From Leptospira chreensis (GTDB taxonomy: Bacteria > Spirochaetota > Leptospiria > Leptospirales > Leptospiraceae), in NCBI RefSeq assembly GCF_016919165.1, contig NZ_JAFFPS010000064.1, positions 1-64,000 on the forward strand: a DNA stretch of 64,000 nt, given 5' to 3'. Position 1 is the stretch's first letter, and the number at the start of each line of letters is the position of its first letter. Shown piece by piece: positions 29,485 through 37,458 of this stretch. A model generated the notes under the pieces. It saw nothing but the letters and a program-made list of their open reading frames with translations, searched no databases and had not been told where the DNA came from. Position numbers and translations under genes: made by a program.

Positions 29485-30074
29485 GTTTCAAAAAATACCC
29501 AATCTTTTTAAATTTAGAGAATCGAAATATTCTCATCGTTGGTGGTGGGAATGCTTGTTTGGAAAAATTGGTGGGCCTTGAATTTACAGGTGCCAAAATT
29601 CATATCATATCAATTGATTTTAGTGATGAGGTAAAAACTTTTTTAACAAAGTATCCGAACATCATCACAGAAGAACGTCCCATCAAAGAAGATGACCTAA
29701 ACCATCGTGATATCATTTTTTTAGGAACGAGTGATCCTTTGATCAATCGAAATTTTCGAGCCCTTGCCAAAAAAAAAGGGATTTGGGTGAATTCGGTTGA
29801 TGATCCAAAGAATTGCGATTTTTACTCTTCCTCATCGGTATCCATAGGACCGGTGCAATTTGCCATTTCTACCGATGGAAAGTTTGCTGGTGTTTCCTCC
29901 ACACTCCGAAAACTTTTTGAAGAGATCCTTCCAGAGGAAGATCATGAGTTAATGGAAACTCTTTTTGAGATGCGAAGAAACTTAAAAGAACTCCTTCCAG
30001 ACAAGGACGAAAGAAGACTCGCCTTAAAAGAAATCGTTCAAAACTTAAATTCTAAATACTTTCACAAACCTTAG
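29481..30074 (+). CDS. Precorrin-2 dehydrogenase / sirohydrochlorin ferrochelatase
   Basis: Bifunctional siroheme enzyme of the Met8/CysG N-terminal type that oxidises precorrin-2 with NAD+ and inserts iron. It begins with YPIFLNLENRNILIVGGGNACLEKL, a Rossmann NAD site (here given in pieces: NILIVGGG), followed by FLGTSDPLINR, WVNSVDDPKNCDF and VQFAISTDGKFAGVSSTLR, the active-site region. At 197 residues it is a stand-alone module; its partner CobA is the gene before it, overlapping by 4 bases. Its stop overlaps the stop of the convergent lipoprotein gene. Confidence 0.93.
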   Translation: MSFKKYPIFLNLENRNILIVGGGNACLEKLVGLEFTGAKIHIISIDFSDEVKTFLTKYPNIITEERPIKEDDLNHRDIIFLGTSDPLINRNFRALAKKKGIWVNSVDDPKNCDFYSSSSVSIGPVQFAISTDGKFAGVSSTLRKLFEEILPEEDHELMETLFEMRRNLKELLPDKDERRLALKEIVQNLNSKYFHKP

Positions 30075-30676
30075 TTGGAATCAGGATAAATCTGAATCGT
30101 TGTTAGTTGGTGTTCATTGGCCCAAATCGAATGTAGGGGAATGTTTACTATCATCTTTTCATTGCTATCCAATCTAGCAGTCCACTCCCCCGGAGTCCTT
30201 GGGTCTGCAAATTTTACCTTCTTTATCGGGAACGGAAACTGGATCTCAAACTGAATGAACTCAACGAGTGTATTAAAACGAAGTAAATCATCTCTGAGTT
30301 TTGCTTCGCTCAAAATAGAATTAATTTCATCCTTGTTGATTTCTAAGGCCTTCAAAAGAGGAGAAGACTTGCTTGTGTCCACAACTAATTGAATTTCATG
30401 TATTTGATCCTCGGTAAACTCGATAAACCGAAACCCTGGTGGCAAAATATGAGTGTAATTGGAAAATTGGTAAGCTCGCTCTTTGATGCTAATCTCAAGC
30501 TCACCCGTTGGAACAAGGCCAGAACCAAAAAACAGGCCACCTGATTTTTTTGTGATCCTTTTTTGGTATAAAACCAAATCTCCAGACAAGTCTGGTTTGA
30601 TCTTTATTTTAATATTCCCACCGGCGCAGGCGCAAAACAATAGGCAGAAAATTACGGTTGGTGGTATCAGTTTCAT
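30071..30676 (-). CDS. Putative lipoprotein of unknown function
   Basis: A 201-residue protein that I do not recognise. The N-terminus MKLIPPTVIFCLLFCACAGG is a lipoprotein signal peptide with a likely lipidated cysteine at 15 or 17. The mature part is predicted mostly beta-rich (IKIKIKPDLSGDLVLYQKRI, IEFEIQFPFPIKKVKF-like stretches) with no enzyme motif. It is a single gene between the convergent siroheme gene and the divergent NERD gene, 43 bp apart from the latter. Confidence 0.75.
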   Translation of the reverse strand: MKLIPPTVIFCLLFCACAGGNIKIKIKPDLSGDLVLYQKRITKKSGGLFFGSGLVPTGELEISIKERAYQFSNYTHILPPGFRFIEFTEDQIHEIQLVVDTSKSSPLLKALEINKDEINSILSEAKLRDDLLRFNTLVEFIQFEIQFPFPIKKVKFADPRTPGEWTARLDSNEKMIVNIPLHSIWANEHQLTTIQIYPDSN

Positions 30677-30719
30677 ATCACCAATGGAAACACTGGTGGT
30701 AAGTTTGCAGAACTAAAAA

Positions 30720-32279
30720 ATGATTTATCCAAAACAGTTTCGCGCAAAAGCCAAAGATATTTCCCTCGAATCGCACTATTATACCCGTTTTTCCAAGGAA
30801 ATCCGCATTCCTTGTAATATCTATTATTCCATTACCCTCATCACACCCGATGTTCCCATGCGAGAAATTGATTTCCTTGTGGTCTCGCCATACGGTGTGA
30901 TCACCATAGAATTAAAAAATGGGCGTTGGCGGCAAAAAAAAGGGGAATGGGAATTTTATAATGTGCGGATGCGAGATTGGAAATCCGTGGAAGGGAAATC
31001 CTATAGAAGCCCTATCGAACAAGTCGTCACACAAAGAGATTTGATTCGAGAGTTTTTTAAAAACCACAACCAATTAGCAGATTTATTCCCACCCGAATAT
31101 TATGATAGTGCTGTCTTCTTTTTAAAAAATGAAAGAAAGGAATTCCATTTACCAAATGATAGGCACCTGTATGTGTTTGGCGGAAAAGAAATAAATGATG
31201 AAATGGATCTAAATTCCATTTTAGAATCTATCCTTTTTCAATACAATAGAGAACCACTCCCAGAATCGGTAATGGTTAGAGCTCATGAAATCATTAAAAA
31301 AAATCTAAACTTCTTTCAAACATTCCGATCGCAAAAGGAAAAAGAAGAAGAGAATTTATTATTTTTTACCAAAGAACAATTTGAATTGGTGGAAGGAATC
31401 AACCGTCACCCACGCAACTTGGTTTTTGGAAGTACCGGTTCTGGAAAATCAATCCTTGCCGGAGAGTTGGCCTTACAAAATGCTCGTGCCGGTAAAAAAG
31501 TATTACTATGGCAAGGTGCGAAAGCTCTGTATGAGATTTGGAAGGACGAACTCGCAAACATTCCTGAAAAATCAAATATTGAACTCATTTCTGACATTAG
31601 TGAAATCAATCATAACAATATCGATCTTTTGATTGCGGATGGGATCGAAGATAGTTTAACCGATGTCCAATCGAAAGAAGTTTTTTTATACCTATCTAAA
31701 TTCTTTTGGGAAAACAAACATTGGATACTTTTTATTACCAGACGTTTTCAATATATAGAATCAAAACTTTTGTCTTATTGGCGTTCGCTTCCTGTCCATA
31801 TCTGGGATATTACAAGAAACATCAGAAATTCGCCAGAGATAGTCAATTTTGCCAATGCACTCCTGGATGATTTTTCTGAATCGCCAACTCAAAGTAATCT
31901 ATCAGACATTCAGTTTATCAAAACGGATGAAGACCTAACAGACCAAATCCGATGGTGTTATGGATATGCCAAAAAAGTATTAGAAGTAGAAAATGATGAA
32001 ATTGTTGTGATCTACAAATCAGAAGAATCCATATCACAAAATGGATTGAAACAATTCCTAACTGAAAACGGAATGCGACACTATTCTTGTAAAGAATTTG
32101 CCGGAATGGAAGAAACCTGCGGGATCATCATTGGTTTTGAAAATTGGAACCAACCAGAAACCAGAACACAATTGGCAGAAACAATTTTGAAAATCAGAAG
32201 TTTGGTTTGTGTATTTTATCCACCTGATGAAGAAGAGGTGATCCAAACTATTTTAAAAAAAGGTGACTCTGGCCCGTAA
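30720..32279 (+). CDS. NERD-domain protein with P-loop ATPase region
   Basis: A 519-residue protein. The N-terminal part (about 20-130) is a nuclease-related domain: REIDFLVVSPYGVITIELKNG holds the D...ExK pattern of restriction-like nucleases. A P-loop (GSTGSGKSILAGELAL, near 240) starts an ATPase resembling the first half of SF1 helicases or DUF2075 proteins, with LLIADGIEDSL as a possible Walker B and FITRRFQ as motif III-like. The C-terminal part is short, so it may not be a full helicase. DNA or RNA processing is likely; a role in defence is only a possibility. The last 15 bases overlap the RNase P RNA gene on the other strand. Confidence 0.75.
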   Translation: MIYPKQFRAKAKDISLESHYYTRFSKEIRIPCNIYYSITLITPDVPMREIDFLVVSPYGVITIELKNGRWRQKKGEWEFYNVRMRDWKSVEGKSYRSPIEQVVTQRDLIREFFKNHNQLADLFPPEYYDSAVFFLKNERKEFHLPNDRHLYVFGGKEINDEMDLNSILESILFQYNREPLPESVMVRAHEIIKKNLNFFQTFRSQKEKEEENLLFFTKEQFELVEGINRHPRNLVFGSTGSGKSILAGELALQNARAGKKVLLWQGAKALYEIWKDELANIPEKSNIELISDISEINHNNIDLLIADGIEDSLTDVQSKEVFLYLSKFFWENKHWILFITRRFQYIESKLLSYWRSLPVHIWDITRNIRNSPEIVNFANALLDDFSESPTQSNLSDIQFIKTDEDLTDQIRWCYGYAKKVLEVENDEIVVIYKSEESISQNGLKQFLTENGMRHYSCKEFAGMEETCGIIIGFENWNQPETRTQLAETILKIRSLVCVFYPPDEEEVIQTILKKGDSGP

Positions 32280-32610
32280 GCCGGATTCTGTTCTATGCGA
32301 TCATTTATCTGATGCTCTCTACCCACAACCTGGCGGGACAAGCTCATAACGGTTGTTTACTTGAGATTGCACATCGGAGGGTTTACCAAGCCTCTATTTT
32401 TACAAATAGAGCGGTGGGCTCTTACCCCACCATTTCACCCTTACCTACCGAAGTAGGCGGTTTCCTTTCTGTTGCACTTTCCGTCCCCTGGTTCCCATTT
32501 CTGGAATCCAAAAGCCCAAGTGTTACTCGGTCCGATTGTCCCCTAGTGTCCGGACTTTCCTCCCCTTTCCCACCAGAAGACGGAAAAAAGGCGATCGCTC
32601 GGCCAGAGTC
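32265..32610 (-). ncRNA. rnpB: RNase P RNA, bacterial type A
   Basis: Catalytic RNA of RNase P, which removes 5' leaders from tRNA precursors. On the minus strand I see the conserved segments GAGGAAAGTCCGGACAC near the 5' part, GGGTGAAATGGTGGGGTAAG in the middle, and AGAACAGAATCCGGCTTAC at the 3' end. GACTCTGGCC at the 5' end pairs perfectly with GGCCAGAGTC at the 3' end to form helix P1, giving ends near 32610 and 32265. A run of eight T follows P1 on the minus strand, so P1 may also serve as terminator. The 3' end overlaps the stop codon of the convergent NERD gene. Ends are approximate within a few bases. Confidence 0.95.
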
Positions 32611-32660
32611 AGTTTCATTGGAAAGTCACTATCGAAATCGTCTATGAGTATTTCTTCCAC

Positions 32661-32688
32661 TTGGCACAAATTATGCATTCTGTATATT
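32661..32688 (+). promoter_or_regulatory. Sigma70-like promoter of the small exported protein gene
   Basis: TTGGCA (32661-32666) and TATATT (32683-32688) are separated by 16 bases; each matches consensus at five of six positions. The predicted transcript would start near 32695, about 20 bases before the ATG at 32715. Confidence 0.5.
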
Positions 32689-32714
32689 CAAAGAGTCCGC
32701 GAGGCACTCATTGT

Positions 32715-33164
32715 ATGATCAAATACCAAATTGCTATAGTATTCATCATTTCCTTTGGTTTGCATGCAAATCCTATCTTGGATGAATCTGCGGATGATAT
32801 CCTTAAAAATACAAGGTTGTCTCGGATTCCCTCAGTCATTGCAACCCTGGAAGAAAGGGCCATCCAGAGGATGGAAACAAACGAGCTGATTTCCGCTCGG
32901 GAGGATTTAAAAAAAGCCATCCAATTGAAACATGCGATCGGAATGAAGGAATCCGAAGGAAACGCCGGCCTACTCTTACAAATCTCTAAGCTGGAATCCA
33001 GGTTGGGGAACCGCTGCGAAGCCAACCAATACTCCCATCTAGCAAAACGAATTGCTCTCCGTATTGGTGTCAACCTGGGAGCCGTAGCATTCGACCGCGC
33101 CGTAGTTCCCGTCGAGACAAGAAAGCCTGAAGGCTGTGTGGAAGTATCCTGGTTGAAAGAGTAA
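32715..33164 (+). CDS. Small exported protein, possibly TPR-like
   Basis: A 149-residue protein from the ATG at 32715, which begins a signal peptide (MIKYQIAIVFIISFGLHA). The frame is open from 32661, but that start falls before the predicted promoter's transcription start. The mature protein is helical, with one TPR-like helix pair (ISAREDLKKAIQLKHAIGMK, EGNAGLLLQISKLESRLGN). I cannot assign a function. It stands alone, divergent from rnpB, and its stop codon lies inside the first unit of the downstream 17-bp repeat array. Confidence 0.7.
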   Translation: MIKYQIAIVFIISFGLHANPILDESADDILKNTRLSRIPSVIATLEERAIQRMETNELISAREDLKKAIQLKHAIGMKESEGNAGLLLQISKLESRLGNRCEANQYSHLAKRIALRIGVNLGAVAFDRAVVPVETRKPEGCVEVSWLKE

Positions 33165-33480
33165 CTGACTTACTTTTTTCAGTGGGTGGAGATTGCGTGC
33201 GGGTTACTAGGGTGAGTCGGTTTCTTTAGAACGCGGGTTTATAAAGTAACTGAGTTTCCTTATAACGTCAGTTTCGAAAGTGATCGAGTGCCAAAGATAA
33301 CTCAGTTTCCAAAGGAATCACCTTTCTTGATAAATCGATTTTCAAAACAGAGCCATTTACCTTAGAACTTCCCTCACCAAAGTAAGTGACTCTCTTTAAA
33401 ACACCAGTTTCGGAAGTGAGCAATTTTCCAAAGTAACTCACCTTCCAAAGATAACCCACCAAATTTAGAAACCAACTCAC
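33158..33480. repeat. Degenerate 17-bp tandem repeat array, 19 units in phase
   Basis: Counting in 17-base steps, the region divides into 19 units with no gap. Clear units include AAAGTAACTGAGTTTCC (33243), TTATAACGTCAGTTTCG (33260), AAGATAACTCAGTTTCC (33294), TTAAAACACCAGTTTCG (33396), GAAGTGAGCAATTTTCC (33413) and AAAGTAACTCACCTTCC (33430). The approximate consensus is AAAGTAACTCAGTTTCC. Units beginning TTA recur among units beginning AAA. Two units near 33175-33208 are badly eroded. There are no spacers, so it is not a CRISPR. It fills the gap between two convergent genes. Confidence 0.85.
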
Positions 33481-33617
33481 AAATGAAACCTAAGCACGCT
33501 ATCCCTTAGAAAATAGTTCAACCTGGTTAGCTGTTAGCAATGACATCAAACGGAATCCACCAAAGCCAACCGCGCAGATAAAACTACCAAGCGGTTCCAA
33601 TCTTTCCTATTCTTTCC
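33481..33617. other. Gene-free remainder between the repeat array and msrB
   Basis: I see no gene, terminator hairpin or further in-phase repeat unit here. It completes the roughly 450-base intergenic stretch that starts at 33165. Confidence 0.5.
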
Positions 33618-33998
33618 TTATGGTTTCTTCTCAAACTTTAAGGAAGCCGAATTGACGCAGTATCGCAATCCCGTCGGTTTCGGACCGTCTGGAAACACAT
33701 GGCCTAGGTGGGCTCCGCAATTTTGACACAGGATTTCTGTCCGCACCATGCCGTGGGCTTTGTCTGACTCGGTAGCAACGACTTCTTTACGAACCGGTTC
33801 ATAATAACTAGGCCAACCACTACCCGAATCATATTTGGCTTCCGAAGAAAATAACGCTTCACCGCAACAAACACAAAGGTAAGTACCTTTCTCTTTATGT
33901 TCGTAATATTCACCAGTAAACGGTCGTTCGGTGCCTTTTTCTCGAGTCACTTGGTATTGTAAGGGAGTGAGTTTTTCTTTCCAATTCTCTTCGTTCAT
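33618..33998 (-). CDS. msrB: Peptide-methionine (R)-S-oxide reductase
   Basis: Repairs oxidised methionine (R-sulfoxide) in proteins with thioredoxin. It has the zinc motifs CVCCGEALF (CxxC) and CQNCGAHLG (CxxC), the substrate segment [10 protein letters not shown], and the catalytic cysteine in [11 protein letters not shown]. Its 126 residues are a normal single-domain MsrB. It is divergent from the haem operon; the 109-bp gap has an inverted repeat that could be an oxidative-stress operator for both. Confidence 0.96.
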   Translation of the reverse strand: MNEENWKEKLTPLQYQVTREKGTERPFTGEYYEHKEKGTYLCVCCGEALFSSEAKYDSGSGWPSYYEPVRKEVVATESDKAHGMVRTEILCQNCGAHLGHVFPDGPKPTGLRYCVNSASLKFEKKP

Positions 33999-34017
33999 TC
34001 CTAACCATTCCTTATTA

Positions 34018-34036
34018 ATTGAGACTTAGTTTCAAT
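34018..34036. promoter_or_regulatory. Inverted repeat between msrB and hemA
   Basis: ATTGAGAC and GTTTCAAT flank TTA, 19 bp in all, with one mismatch. Size and position suit a Fur/PerR-family operator serving both divergent genes. The family assignment is inference; the sequence is not a textbook Fur box. Confidence 0.3.
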
Positions 34037-34070
34037 ATCATATTTTATTTTTTTAGAGACTGACAATCTT

Positions 34071-34101
34071 GTGACAGTTGGAACCTTGTATTTGATAGAA
34101 T
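34071..34101 (+). promoter_or_regulatory. Extended -10 promoter directly before hemA
   Basis: TGATAGAAT at 34093-34101 is an extended -10 element. GTGACA at 34071-34076 could be a -35, with a long 19-base spacer. The transcript would start at about 34108, the A of the hemA ATG, so the mRNA may be leaderless. An in-frame stop at 34096-34098 rules out an earlier start. Confidence 0.4.
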
Positions 34102-34107
34102 AAAATT

Positions 34108-34980
34108 ATGTGGTCAAACCTGATTCTATTACATTCAAATGATCCCATCAGTAATCCTTTAGACGATTCTCGCCTAGAGGTTTGGCAAACATGCCAAAGA
34201 TCGATTGCATTCGGTGATCATCGCTTATTCCCCATCATGGAATCAGAGCGATTTTACAAAGGATACGAAGTATTCCATGGTTACGAAGCCTATCGTTTTC
34301 TTCTTGAGGTTGTTTCGGGCCTTCGGTCCAAACTTTTTGGAGAATCAGAAATCCAAGCACAGTTCCGAGATCGATTTCGAGAAGAAAAGGTTACAGATTC
34401 TAATTTTGCACTCTCACTCTTACGATTGCGAGACCAAATTTTAGAACACACCAAACAAATTCGCTCCAAATACTTAACAGGAATCGGAAGACAAACTTAT
34501 GGTAGTGTTGCTGATTCCTATTTACAAAAACATAAATCCATTACTTTACTGGGAACAGGCAAACTGGCAAACTCCATCCTTCCCTATCTTGTTTCCAAAG
34601 ATAAAGAAGTTCGTCTCATCGGACGAAATCAAACAAGAATGGCCGAATTACAAAAAGAATTTCCGATCACAACTTATCATTGGGAAGATTATAAACCAGG
34701 TACGGAAGCCATTGTCATTGCCTCTAGCTTCTTACCGTTTAACTGGGAATCAATGATCAAAACTTCTTCTTTAATTCTAGATTTTCGCGAAACAGCAATC
34801 AGCGAATCCAATGATAAGAATTATATCCCTCTTTCTAAAATTCTAAGTGATCTACAAGAAACGGATGAACAAATCCAATCAGTGAAAATGGACTTACAAT
34901 TCTTTCTAACGGAACTCACTCGGGAGCGGGAGGAAGAACAAATACACATAATGAATGGATGGGAAGATTTACTTGTCTAA
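34108..34980 (+). CDS. hemA: Glutamyl-tRNA reductase, short form
   Basis: NADPH-dependent enzyme that converts glutamyl-tRNA to glutamate-1-semialdehyde, the first step of C5 haem synthesis. The catalytic cysteine is in VWQTCQRSIAF (about residue 31) and the family signature is in VSGLRSKLFGESEIQAQF. The NADPH domain follows (ITLLGTGKLANSILPYL, VRLIGRNQTRM). At 290 residues it is well short of the usual 400-450 and lacks most of the C-terminal dimerisation helix domain. The start is fixed by an upstream in-frame stop, and there is no ribosome site. It overlaps hemC by 26 bases. Confidence 0.88.
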   Translation: MWSNLILLHSNDPISNPLDDSRLEVWQTCQRSIAFGDHRLFPIMESERFYKGYEVFHGYEAYRFLLEVVSGLRSKLFGESEIQAQFRDRFREEKVTDSNFALSLLRLRDQILEHTKQIRSKYLTGIGRQTYGSVADSYLQKHKSITLLGTGKLANSILPYLVSKDKEVRLIGRNQTRMAELQKEFPITTYHWEDYKPGTEAIVIASSFLPFNWESMIKTSSLILDFRETAISESNDKNYIPLSKILSDLQETDEQIQSVKMDLQFFLTELTREREEEQIHIMNGWEDLLV

Positions 34981-36508
34981 TACGATCAAAGTCGGAGGAA
35001 GATCCTCACTTCTTTCGCGAATTCAAATTCTGTCTGTCATCAAAACTCTCCAAGAAAAAAACAAATCAAAAGAATTCCAAACAGTCTTTAGAGAATCTGC
35101 CGGTGACAAAGACCTAAAAACTCCCCTTTGGCAATTTGCTGGTCAGGGAATTTTTACCAAAGACCTTCAAGAAGATTTACTCAATCACAAAATTGATATC
35201 GCCATTCATTCATGGAAGGATATGGATTTAAGAGAACGTAAGGACACAACCCTAGTTCCCATCCTATCTCGGGAAGACGTTCGAGACATTTTATTATTCA
35301 AACGAAATAAGTGGATCGCAGCTCCAACAGAAATAACAATTCTTACTTCCTCTCCAAGAAGAGAACACCATATCAGAGACTTTGTAAAAACATACTTTCC
35401 TACTCCCATCAATTCGTTTCAGGTTAATATCAAATCCGTCAGAGGAAATATCCAAACAAGAATCCGAAAGTATTTGGAACATGAAAATGGTGGCATTTTA
35501 ATCGCAAAAGCAGCTTTGGATCGAATCCTGAATTTCGATGATGACGAAAATCAAGTTCCCGAATTAAAAGAAGTCAAACAATTGATAAGAGAAGCCGTAA
35601 ACTTATCGCTGTTTATGGTTATGCCATCTTCTATATTTCCCAGTGCACCAGCACAAGGTGCCCTTTGCGCTGAGATTAGAAAGGAAGACAAACATTTCGA
35701 GTCCCTGTTAAGAGAAACCACCGATACCAATGCAGAAATCACAGCAGAAGAAGAGAGAAAAATTTTATCTCAGTATGGTGGTGGTTGTCATCAAAAAATT
35801 GGAGTTTCTGTTTTAACAAGAGATTACGGAAAGATAACTTTTATTAGAGGAGAAACCGAAGATGGAAAAACACTATTTACAAAAGAATTATCAGGAGCAC
35901 CTAATTTATCCTTCGACCGTAATGAAGTATGGCCACCAAAGGCAAAAATGGCCGCAAGGCAAAGAGAACGCCTGACTTACGCCATTCCCAAAGATGTAGA
36001 TGTATTTGTGTCTCGAGGTTATGCTTTCCCGCTAGATTTGTCCGTAAACCCAACCAACCAAATCCTTTGGTCAGCAGGACTATCAACTTGGAAGGACCTC
36101 GCTCTCAGAGGTTTTTGGGTGAACGGAACCTGTGATGGGTTAGGTGAAAGTGAGCCCCCAATGATTGATCTTCTTTTGGGCAGAAAACCAAACTTTGTGA
36201 AACTCACACATGTCGACTCAGACAAACTAAATAGCATCTATCCAGTCATCCCAACCTATTTTGTTTCAGCTCCAGAAATTCCAGTCCCTTTCGACACTTC
36301 TAAAATCAAAGCAGCCTATTGGCGGAGTGGTTCCGAGTTTGATATTGTTACCAAACGATTTCCAGAACTACTAGATGTGATTCATTTTGTTGGCCCGGGA
36401 TCCACATTCAAAAAAATTAAACAGACGATAGGTGAAGATGCCGCAGGAACCAGAGTATTTGTCTCATTATCTTTTGATTCTTGGGTAGAAAGGTATATAA
36501 AACCATGA
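34955..36508 (+). CDS. hemC: Porphobilinogen deaminase fused to uroporphyrinogen-III synthase
   Basis: A 517-residue protein. Residues 1 to about 315 are hydroxymethylbilane synthase: KVGGRSSLLSRIQI, AIHSWKDMDLRE, LTSSPRREHHI, SVRGNIQTRI, PSAPAQGALCAEIR and GGGCHQKIGVSV, with the cysteine that carries the dipyrromethane cofactor. The remaining 200 residues sit where HemD would be: VFVSRGYAFPLD, then WRSGSEFDIV, FVGPGSTFKKI and VFVSLSFDSW, the loose pattern of uroporphyrinogen-III synthase. No separate hemD occurs in the cluster. The fusion would pass unstable hydroxymethylbilane between sites. It overlaps hemA by 26 bases and hemB by 4. Confidence 0.92.
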   Translation: MDGKIYLSNTIKVGGRSSLLSRIQILSVIKTLQEKNKSKEFQTVFRESAGDKDLKTPLWQFAGQGIFTKDLQEDLLNHKIDIAIHSWKDMDLRERKDTTLVPILSREDVRDILLFKRNKWIAAPTEITILTSSPRREHHIRDFVKTYFPTPINSFQVNIKSVRGNIQTRIRKYLEHENGGILIAKAALDRILNFDDDENQVPELKEVKQLIREAVNLSLFMVMPSSIFPSAPAQGALCAEIRKEDKHFESLLRETTDTNAEITAEEERKILSQYGGGCHQKIGVSVLTRDYGKITFIRGETEDGKTLFTKELSGAPNLSFDRNEVWPPKAKMAARQRERLTYAIPKDVDVFVSRGYAFPLDLSVNPTNQILWSAGLSTWKDLALRGFWVNGTCDGLGESEPPMIDLLLGRKPNFVKLTHVDSDKLNSIYPVIPTYFVSAPEIPVPFDTSKIKAAYWRSGSEFDIVTKRFPELLDVIHFVGPGSTFKKIKQTIGEDAAGTRVFVSLSFDSWVERYIKP

Positions 36509-37458
36509 AAAAACAAACACTGCGTTTACGCTCCAACCAATATTTACGAAACTTAGGAGAAACGGGATCACTCAATGTCAACAAAATGATCCAACCACTT
36601 TTCCTTGCAGAAGGTATCGACGAAAAAGAACCAATCAAAGGTTTGCCAGGTGTTTTTCGTGATACAGATAAATCTATTTTAAATCAAATTGAATCGGACC
36701 TAAAAGCAGGTGTATCTCAATTTTTATTGTTTATGGTTCCGAAAGACAAATCGGATACAAGTTTTCCAAAAAACTTTTACCATACAAATATCAGTGCGAT
36801 CAAAAAAAGGTTCCCGGAAATGTTTTTATGGTTAGATACTTGCATCTGTTCGGTGACGACAACCGGACATTGTTGCCACTTTCATAAATCAGGAAATATA
36901 GATCTTGAATTAACACTCAAACGACTTTCTGATCTCGCACTCATTTATGCAGATGCTGGTGCCGATGGGATTGCTCCGAGCGATATGATGGATGGCCGCG
37001 TAGGATCTCATAGAAAAATTCTGGATGCAAACGAACATTCCATGGTTCCGATCATGAGTTATTCTACAAAATTTAAAAGTAATTTCTATGGTCCTTTTCG
37101 TGGTGCCGCCGATTCATCACCACAATTTGGTGATCGCAGCGGATACCAACTCGATGTTCGTGATCGTGATACTGCCATCCATACATCCATTCGAGATAAA
37201 GAAGAAGGTGCTGATTTACTTATGGTCAAACCAGGAATGACTGCCATTGATCTTATCGGTCCCATCAAAGAAAAAACAGGACTGCCTACTGGCGCCTACC
37301 AAGTGAGTGGTGAGTATGCCAGTCTTGTTTATTTAGCAAAAGAAGGATTCTTAAATTTTGAAGAAGGTTTGAAAGAAACTTGGGATGTTTTCAGAAGGGC
37401 CGGTTCTTCCTATTTAATTACTTATGGTGCAAGGATTGCACAAAGGTTGTATTCATGA
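36505..37458 (+). CDS. hemB: Delta-aminolevulinic acid dehydratase
   Basis: Condenses two 5-aminolevulinate molecules to porphobilinogen. Motifs are [33 protein letters not shown] (zinc-type cysteines), [16 protein letters not shown] (active-site Asp-Met-Met-Asp), [16 protein letters not shown] with the first Schiff-base lysine, and [14 protein letters not shown] with the second. The frame is open from 36481, but the ATG at 36505 overlaps the hemC stop as ATGA and matches the family start. It gives 317 residues. Confidence 0.97.
   Translation: MKKQTLRLRSNQYLRNLGETGSLNVNKMIQPLFLAEGIDEKEPIKGLPGVFRDTDKSILNQIESDLKAGVSQFLLFMVPKDKSDTSFPKNFYHTNISAIKKRFPEMFLWLDTCICSVTTTGHCCHFHKSGNIDLELTLKRLSDLALIYADAGADGIAPSDMMDGRVGSHRKILDANEHSMVPIMSYSTKFKSNFYGPFRGAADSSPQFGDRSGYQLDVRDRDTAIHTSIRDKEEGADLLMVKPGMTAIDLIGPIKEKTGLPTGAYQVSGEYASLVYLAKEGFLNFEEGLKETWDVFRRAGSSYLITYGARIAQRLYS

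Noticed and set aside
32312..32647. A 111-codon plus-strand open frame
   Set aside because: It lies opposite RNase P RNA, whose conserved segments explain the sequence.
33268..33480. A 70-codon minus-strand open frame in the repeat region
   Set aside because: It is a by-product of the 17-bp repeat array, has no clear ribosome site, and gives a degenerate repeating peptide; treated as non-coding.
33158..33480. Possible CRISPR array
   Set aside because: Units are contiguous 17-mers without unique spacers and are highly variable; no cas genes are present.
37380..37454. hemL starting at 37380 inside hemB
   Set aside because: The extension is coding sequence of hemB read in another frame; ATG 37455 overlaps the hemB stop in the same ATGA style as the neighbouring genes.
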